The position numbers were made by a program, and so were the translations under genes. Below, piece after piece: positions 1 to 6,000 of a stretch of 8,782 nt of DNA. Positions within the stretch are counted from its first letter, which is position 1. Each line of letters starts with the position of its first letter. The notes below the pieces were generated by a model. The model was given only the letters and a program-made list of their open reading frames with translations. It ran no database searches and was not told the origin of the DNA. The stretch is from the NCBI GenBank assembly GCA_910588075.1, contig CAJUOS010000066.1:1-8782 (forward strand). Reading direction: 5' to 3'. Source of the DNA: an uncultured Erysipelotrichaceae bacterium (lineage in GTDB: Bacteria > Bacillota_I > Bacilli_A > Erysipelotrichales > Coprobacillaceae).

Positions 1-1
1 A

Positions 2-79
2 AGTGCATTATTTGGAAAAGACAAAAGTTATCAAGAAATTTGTAAAGAATTAAGAAAGGAGGAAAGATATGAATCTTAA
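2..79 (+). CDS. C-terminal tail of an upstream gene (partial, product unknown)
   Basis: An open frame enters from the left edge and stops at the TAA at 77-79. It gives about 25 residues, beginning SALFGKDKSYQ and ending KEERYES, a charged, lysine/glutamate-rich tail. It overlaps the start of the first SIS gene by 11 bases and contains that gene's ribosome binding site, the usual layout for translationally coupled operon genes. The other two forward frames stop earlier, at 45 and 53, and would also be possible ends. The frame was chosen because it overlaps the next gene in a typical way and has plausible composition. The product cannot be identified from so short a tail. By family precedent a PTS component or sugar enzyme would fit, but that is a guess. 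Confidence 0.45.
   Translation, partial: SALFGKDKSYQEICKELRKEERYES
55..62 (+). promoter_or_regulatory. Strong ribosome binding site of the first SIS gene
   Basis: AAAGGAGG sits 6 bases before the ATG at 69 and matches the anti-Shine-Dalgarno sequence closely. It fixes the start of the first SIS gene and lies inside the probable upstream coding frame. Confidence 0.85.
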
Positions 80-1121
80 TGAATCTAAATTATGGAAAGA
101 AATTCATCAACAAGATGAATGTGTTCGTGAATGTTTAAAATACAATTTACCTATTTTAAAAGAAATTGCTTTTAACATAAAACAAAGAAACATTAAAAAT
201 ATAATTTTTGCAGCTAGAGGCAGTAGTGAACATGCTGCACAAGTTGCAAAATATGTTTTTGAAATTTATACTGATATGTTTGTTAATATAGCTGCTCCTT
301 CTATAACGACTTGTTATCAAGGTCATGTTAATTATCAAAATGCTCTTGTTGTAGGTATTAGTCAATCTGGTGGTGCTCAAGATGTATATCAAGTTATGAA
401 AAAATGTGTTGATGATGGAGGTATATGTGTATCTATTACAAATGAACCAAAATGTTTAATGTCGACAATTGGACATTATCAATTAAATAACCATTGTGGT
501 ATTGAAACCAGTATTACTGCTGCTAAATCTTATATAACTCAATTAACTATTTTAATTGCTTTAGCTTATCAAATATCTGAAAATCAGGAACTTTTTAACT
601 TACTAGAACAACTCCCTGATATTATAAAAGATTCTTTTCAATTAGAAAATCAAGTTCAAAATGTTATTCCTTTTTTTAGAAATAGTGAACATTTATTAAT
701 ATTTGGTAGAGGTTTATTATATGGTTTAGTTCAAGAAAGTGAATTAAAAATTCAAGAAACAAGTTATTTAGATGCTCGTTGTTATTCTGCAAGTGATTAT
801 CAACATGGTCCTATTGCAACTTCTTTATCTTTTGTACCAACAATATTTTTTATTGCTGATAAACAAACAGATAAAAGCATTATTCAACTTCATCAAAGAT
901 TAAAAGAAGAGAAAAACATCTTCTCATTAATTATTTCAAATAAAGATAATATAAGTGAATTAGGAGACCTTTCTATTAAAATTCCTCATCAATATGATGG
1001 ACTTTCTGCTGTCTTTGTTTGTGCTATTATTTCACAAATGTTTGCTTGTTTATTATCTATTGCAAGAGGTTATAACCCTGATAGTCCAATTGGAGTATCG
1101 AAACATACAGTTACAATATAG
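69..1121 (+). CDS. SIS-domain sugar-phosphate isomerase/deaminase, GlmS/NagB-II type (COG2222)
   Basis: A 350-residue protein with two SIS domains and no N-terminal glutaminase domain. It therefore resembles the isomerase half of GlmS, as in NagB-II (glucosamine-6-phosphate deaminase type II) and related deglycases. Visible landmarks: AARGSSEHAAQ at 48-58 (first phosphosugar-binding loop), SQSGG at 98-102 (Ser/Thr loop), ETS at 146-148 followed by AAKSYI, GRG at 213-215 opening the second domain, HGP at 246-248, and a C-terminal NPDSPIGVSKHTVTI that parallels the GlmS tail. Lys227, Glu230 and His246 have the spacing of E. coli GlmS Lys485, Glu488 and His504, and Lys345 matches its C-terminal lysine, so it is probably active. 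It should be cytoplasmic. The product lies 12 bases before a second SIS gene, so the two probably act in one pathway. The exact substrate (glucosamine-6-phosphate, or a glycated amino acid phosphate) cannot be fixed; the family call is firm. Confidence 0.9.
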   Translation: MNLNESKLWKEIHQQDECVRECLKYNLPILKEIAFNIKQRNIKNIIFAARGSSEHAAQVAKYVFEIYTDMFVNIAAPSITTCYQGHVNYQNALVVGISQSGGAQDVYQVMKKCVDDGGICVSITNEPKCLMSTIGHYQLNNHCGIETSITAAKSYITQLTILIALAYQISENQELFNLLEQLPDIIKDSFQLENQVQNVIPFFRNSEHLLIFGRGLLYGLVQESELKIQETSYLDARCYSASDYQHGPIATSLSFVPTIFFIADKQTDKSIIQLHQRLKEEKNIFSLIISNKDNISELGDLSIKIPHQYDGLSAVFVCAIISQMFACLLSIARGYNPDSPIGVSKHTVTI

Positions 1122-1125
1122 GAGG
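1120..1125 (+). promoter_or_regulatory. Ribosome binding site of the second SIS gene
   Basis: AGGAGG overlaps the TAG stop of the first SIS gene (1119-1121) and sits 8 bases before the ATG at 1134. This supports that start and coupled translation of the two genes. Confidence 0.85.
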
Positions 1126-1133
1126 ATGATATT

Positions 1134-2243
1134 ATGAATTTAGTAACTATGAAAGATTATATATATGCAACACCTGCAAAAGTTTTAGAAAATGTTAAAA
1201 ATGCTGAAATGCTTGTTAAACCTATTGTTGATTTATATATAAAAAAGAATTATAAAAAAATAACATTTGTTGCTTCTGGATCTAGTTATACTGCTATCCA
1301 ATGTGCAAGAGGATTTCTTTGTGAAAAGTTAAGAAATGATGTCAAAGTCATCAATCCTTTTACCTTTTCTGAATATGATTATCGTTATGTTACTGATGAT
1401 GAATTTGTAGTCATTGTTAGTCAAACTGGAGCAAGTACAAATTGTATTTCAGCATTACAAAAATTAGATCAAATAGGCCATGAAAAATATGTATTAACTG
1501 GTAATGTTGAAAGTGATTGTAAAGCTTATGCTGATACTATGTTAGATTGGGGTTGTGGTATAGAAACAATGGGATATGTTACATTAGGGGTTGTTACTTT
1601 AATTAATTATCTTATGTTATTTGCTGTATATGCTGCCCAAGCACTTCAATTAGAAGATAGTATTGAATATACTAAAAGTCAAATTATTAAAGCTATGAAA
1701 AACCATAAAATTGTATGTCAAAATAGTGAAAAGTTTATAATGGAGAATTATCAAGCTTTAATGCAAATGGATCGTGTATATGTATTAGGTGCTGGTTCTA
1801 ATTATGGGACAGCTTTAGAAGGGGCTTTAAAAATTGGAGAAACAGTTAAAGTGCTTGCTGTTGGTTATGAACAAGATGAATTCTTACATGGACCTGCATT
1901 ACAATTATCTCCTCTATATACAGCTTTTGTTATTGATAGTGGAGATCAAACATCAGACCATGCAAAACAAGTCTTTAATGGATTATTAAAGGTTGTTAAA
2001 AATACTTTTATGATAACACCAAACAAAGATATAAATCACTCTCAAGTATTACATATTCAAGATCCTTGTGATGAACCATTTACTTGTTTATATAACTTAG
2101 CATTCTTTGAACTTATTGCTGAAATTATATCAACAGATTTAAACTCAAAAAAATCTCATCCACTCTACTATGAAATGAATAAAGTTATTGACTTTAGAAC
2201 ATCTGAATTTAGAAAAACACATAGTAGTGATGAGGATGATTAA
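1134..2243 (+). CDS. Second SIS-domain protein, divergent FrlB/AgaS-like putative phosphosugar isomerase or deglycase
   Basis: A 369-residue double-SIS protein, clearly related to but divergent from its upstream neighbour. Landmarks: VASGSSYTA at 46-54 (phosphosugar loop), SQTGAST at 96-102, GIET at 142-145, GAGSNYGTALEGALKIGET from 219 opening the second domain, and FLHGPAL at 250-256. Lys233, Glu236 and His252 have the same spacing as GlmS Lys485, Glu488 and His504. Glu and His at this spacing of 16 are also the catalytic pair of fructosamine-6-phosphate deglycases (FrlB/FraB type). The GlmS-type C-terminal Lys-containing tail is missing; the protein ends in a charged SSDEDD tail. That makes a deglycase or another specialised isomerase more likely than a GlmS-like enzyme. 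With the first SIS gene it forms a pair like the two deglycases of the Salmonella Gfr system. This is an analogy, and the substrate remains open. Confidence 0.85.
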   Translation: MNLVTMKDYIYATPAKVLENVKNAEMLVKPIVDLYIKKNYKKITFVASGSSYTAIQCARGFLCEKLRNDVKVINPFTFSEYDYRYVTDDEFVVIVSQTGASTNCISALQKLDQIGHEKYVLTGNVESDCKAYADTMLDWGCGIETMGYVTLGVVTLINYLMLFAVYAAQALQLEDSIEYTKSQIIKAMKNHKIVCQNSEKFIMENYQALMQMDRVYVLGAGSNYGTALEGALKIGETVKVLAVGYEQDEFLHGPALQLSPLYTAFVIDSGDQTSDHAKQVFNGLLKVVKNTFMITPNKDINHSQVLHIQDPCDEPFTCLYNLAFFELIAEIISTDLNSKKSHPLYYEMNKVIDFRTSEFRKTHSSDEDD

Positions 2244-2249
2244 TACATC

Positions 2250-2831
2250 ATGTATTTATTAATACAAAAAAGAATAAATTATATATTAACTATATTATTT
2301 ATTTTTCTAGCTATTTTGCTTTATATCTTATTTTTCCCTATATTTAGATATTGGGGATTTACAGGAATGATTATTAGTTTTATGATTCTTATTTTGATTT
2401 TTCATTTCCTTATTGATAATGCTATAAAACATACAGAAGATATAATAATTTATAGAATGCTATCAAAAAAGCAAATAGCTTTATGTCAAATTAAAAAAGT
2501 TCAGTTCTATAAAACAAAAAAAGACTTCTATTTTAGAAATCATCATATTTACCAATTTGATATCGAATTATATACACAAGATCATCAAACAATTCAGACA
2601 ATAATATATGAAGATATAAAGCATCCTTATTTTCCCTCTCTTCCAACATATGCTTATGTAACATATAATGATGATCTCAAAAAAATTGGACTTATTTCTA
2701 CATTTTATATTTTTATGACTCCAAAAATAAAAAGTATTATTAGAGAGTATGAGAAAATATACCAACCATCATATGTAGAAATCATCAAAAAGAATGGTTT
2801 AATAATGAAGTGTTTTATAGATTCACAATAA
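2250..2831 (+). CDS. Small membrane protein of unknown function
   Basis: A 193-residue protein with two strongly hydrophobic segments near the N-terminus, about residues 10-31 and 36-56. A mostly polar domain of about 130 residues follows, rich in Lys, Ile and Tyr, and would be cytoplasmic if the basic N-terminus (QKR) stays inside. No family was recognised. A two-helix anchor followed by a beta-rich domain is loosely reminiscent of bacterial PH-like membrane proteins, but no diagnostic motif supports that. It begins 6 bases after the second SIS gene and is the last gene before the terminator, so it is probably co-transcribed. Its ribosome binding site is weak: GAGG at 2232-2235 is 14 bases from the ATG, farther than usual, so it may depend on coupling to the gene before. 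Codon use and AT-richness match the SIS genes, and the long intact frame supports a real gene. Confidence 0.7.
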   Translation: MYLLIQKRINYILTILFIFLAILLYILFFPIFRYWGFTGMIISFMILILIFHFLIDNAIKHTEDIIIYRMLSKKQIALCQIKKVQFYKTKKDFYFRNHHIYQFDIELYTQDHQTIQTIIYEDIKHPYFPSLPTYAYVTYNDDLKKIGLISTFYIFMTPKIKSIIREYEKIYQPSYVEIIKKNGLIMKCFIDSQ

Positions 2832-2912
2832 TATTTTATAGAGTAAAGAGGTTGTTATGGAATAACTCATATTTCATTCAGCTTCTTTTCTTTTATCTTA
2901 ATCATAAAAACA

Positions 2913-2966
2913 GGTGTTATAAATAATCGTGAACTTCAATGATTATTTATAACACCATCATTTTTT
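2913..2966. terminator. Bidirectional intrinsic terminator between convergent genes
   Basis: A perfect 16-bp inverted repeat, GGTGTTATAAATAATC at 2913-2928 and its complement at 2941-2956, flanks a 12-base loop. Two more pairs (one G-T) can form inside the loop. On the + strand the hairpin is followed after four bases by TTTTTT (2961-2966). On the - strand it is followed after two bases by TTTTT (complement of 2906-2910). It sits 81 bases after the membrane-protein gene and 93 bases after the adhesin stop, so it can end both transcripts. The rest of the 2832-3049 gap is AT-rich and holds no recognisable gene. Confidence 0.85.
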
Positions 2967-3049
2967 AAATCTGCATATAATTTTAAAGTACCCTTTATAT
3001 TAAGTTTCTTTTTAACACTATTTTATTTTTTTGTCTACACTTGAAGAAT

Positions 3050-6000
3050 TTACTGCAATTTGCGTTTATGAATTAAAATATAAACTAAACTTATTCCTGT
3101 AACCCATAATAGAGTTATATACATATACAAATCACTTGAATCTCCAGTATTTATAGTATTTACATTATTTGCATTATTTTTATTATCAATATTTTCTTCT
3201 ATAATAATTGGTTTGTTTGGATTCTTATTATTATTAGGTTTTTCATTAGGCTTTGTTGGATCACTAGGTGTTATCACAGTATAATTATCAAACCTAATAT
3301 TCTCTACTTGTTCACCATCTCGTGTAATCGTTACTTTAGTATCCAATTCATTACGATTATTAATAAATACTTCGATTGCCACACGATATAAAGTATCATC
3401 ATATGTATAAGATGTATTAGCATCATTACGTTCATGAATATTATATACATATGTTCCAATTTCATCAAACCATAATGGTTTAAATTCAATTTTACCATTT
3501 AATGCAATACTTTCTTCTATCAGTGTAGTAGGTGCACTATAACAGCTTTGAATATGTTTCTTATGCTTTATACTTTCTTCTTCATGACAAATTAACACTT
3601 TCTCATAACAAATATCAAAATGTTCATGTGTAAAGCCTTCCTCATTATTTTCGTCTTCTTCAAGTCCACAGATTAATTGCAGTTCATAACAACTATCATC
3701 GTGAATATGATATCCACAATCTAATAACCCTTTACCACCTTGAAGCATGAAAGCAAAACCAGTTCCATTCATTAATTCATTATCTAGATATTTCTTTGCT
3801 TCCAACTGTACATTTGCAGAAAGACGATGATTTTCAAAAATTGGTACAATTTTTTTATCATCATTACCATTTATATTTGGAGAATTTCCTTCATACAGTT
3901 TCCCATCCTTGTAATAAGTCATATTACATATCAAAGGTTTTGTAATATCTGGTTGCGTTACCTCAATTACAACTTCATATTCTGTATCATCATAATCGAT
4001 TCGATATTCATTATCTTCATTGACTTCACGTAGTATATAACGATAAGTTCCTACTTTATCTAATCCTAAACTATCAAACTGAATGATACCATCTATTGAT
4101 TGGGCAGTACGCACAACTTTTCCATTTTCATCAATAAGTTCAAAGTGGAACCATGTTCCTTTGCTAAGTACACCATCAACCAACTTCAATGCCATAATCT
4201 CATCATCTGCTGGTATTCGCTCATACCAGAAGGTCACAACCACACCATCTGTTGTTACATTTACAGTTGCATGTCGCTTCATTGAAGCAAGTTTATCATC
4301 ATTAATGGAATACCCTTGATACTCCCAACCTGGAATCTCTGTCATACCTACGGTAACCGTAGAAAGTTTTGTAGGATGAGTCACAGAAGGTAAAATTTCA
4401 ACTCCAGAATTTATATCCTTATATTTAATAGTATAACGTAATCCAGCATAAGTGTAGTAGAATGTTAAAATGTTTTTTGTCTTGTCTTTATTTTGTGCCT
4501 CTAAAACCATAGACTGACTATAATCATCTACTTTAAAATACATTCCATCAACATAATATTCAGAATCTAATGCATTAGCATCTATCGTATTTCCTACATA
4601 ACTTTTTTGCCATTTAGAATCAATTACTTCACGAATCTCACTTCCATGAATATCCACTAAAATATGACGAATCTTATATTCCGTTGGTACTTTTGGTTTC
4701 CAAACAGCATAAACAACAGTATCTTCATTGATTTCCATGTTGAAATCATAAGGATTTGTTCCTTCTTCATCATAAAACCACCCTGCAAAATAAAGATTTG
4801 CATCATCTGGATTTGGAAAACTTTCAGCTGTTGTACTAGGCATAACAGTTTGTTTATTAATTACACTATTTAAAGTCCTATTTTCTCCATTAACTACAAC
4901 ATCAATAGGTTCCTCATCTTTCCCAGTAACCTCATCTACGAAGTAAACATTATAACGGAAGTCGTTATAGCGATAGTAAACATCAACATTTCCAGCAGGC
5001 ATTTTTTGTAAGTTTTCTTCATTGAAAGGTATAGTCCCATCTGGATCTAAATACCATCTTCCATAACCACCTAATGCTGTTTCATTATCTGTAACTCTAT
5101 CTCCATCTTTGTAAGTAGCAACTGCTTTTGAAGCATTGCCATAACCCTTAAAGATAAATGCATCATCATCTGTTGGGTTCTTTGTTTTATCCAATGTAAA
5201 ATATGCATCATAGTAATTATTATAGTATTTATCAAATGATATATGTGTACCACCTTTATCTGGATCATATCCTAATGGTTGATCATAATATACCATATCA
5301 CCTATTCCACTGATATCACCACTATCACCAGTTTCATAACTTGTTGTATAAAGTTTTACCATAACAATACCATCTTCATCTCGTAGAACTTCACCATCTT
5401 CATTCAAGAAGCAGGTATTATAAGTAATTGAATATTGATTTCTAGCAAAAGCGATGGCATTTTCTGTATCTACTAATTCCTTCTCAAGTCTAGCTGTACC
5501 TGCATTAGAATAACGAAAAGCATTAGCATTATTTGAGAGGTAATAAAGAATCTCACTGTTTCCTGTTGGAAATAACATTCCAACACTGAAAGATGATTCT
5601 AATTGATCCAACAATGTTTGCGCATCTTTATTTCCTTGATTTGCTTGTTGAAATAAATCATATAGACCATTTTTCCCAGTTAAAGAACCATTTAACTGTA
5701 CATTGCTCTTTCCAGGATCTCCTGCACGAATCCAGTCTACAACCCAATAACCACCAGGATCCATACTCCCTACTGATGCCGCTTCCTGTGTTGGACGATT
5801 TAGTGCATACCACTGTCTCCAATCAGACCTATATACACTATTCCCATTCAATGTTTGCAAATTATCTTTGTTAAAACTTGCATTGTGATATCTCCCTTTA
5901 TATGTTCCACTTGGGAATGTCGCATTTATTTTAAGAGTCGCTAATGTCATTTGATTAGGAAGTCCCGTAGAAGTAACCTGAGGATAAGTATATCTTTGTG

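Noticed and set aside
156..392. Antisense open frame of 78 codons within the first SIS gene
   Set aside because: It lies wholly opposite a well-supported enzyme gene and has no recognisable motif.
2854..2866. Short inverted repeat GTTAT-gga-ATAAC after the membrane-protein gene
   Set aside because: A five-base stem with a three-base loop is expected by chance in AT-rich DNA and has no T-tract; the strong terminator is at 2913-2966.
5071..5268. - strand open frame of 65 codons overlapping the adhesin in another frame
   Set aside because: It is Met/Gln/His-rich out-of-frame translation of the adhesin coding sequence; nothing supports expression.
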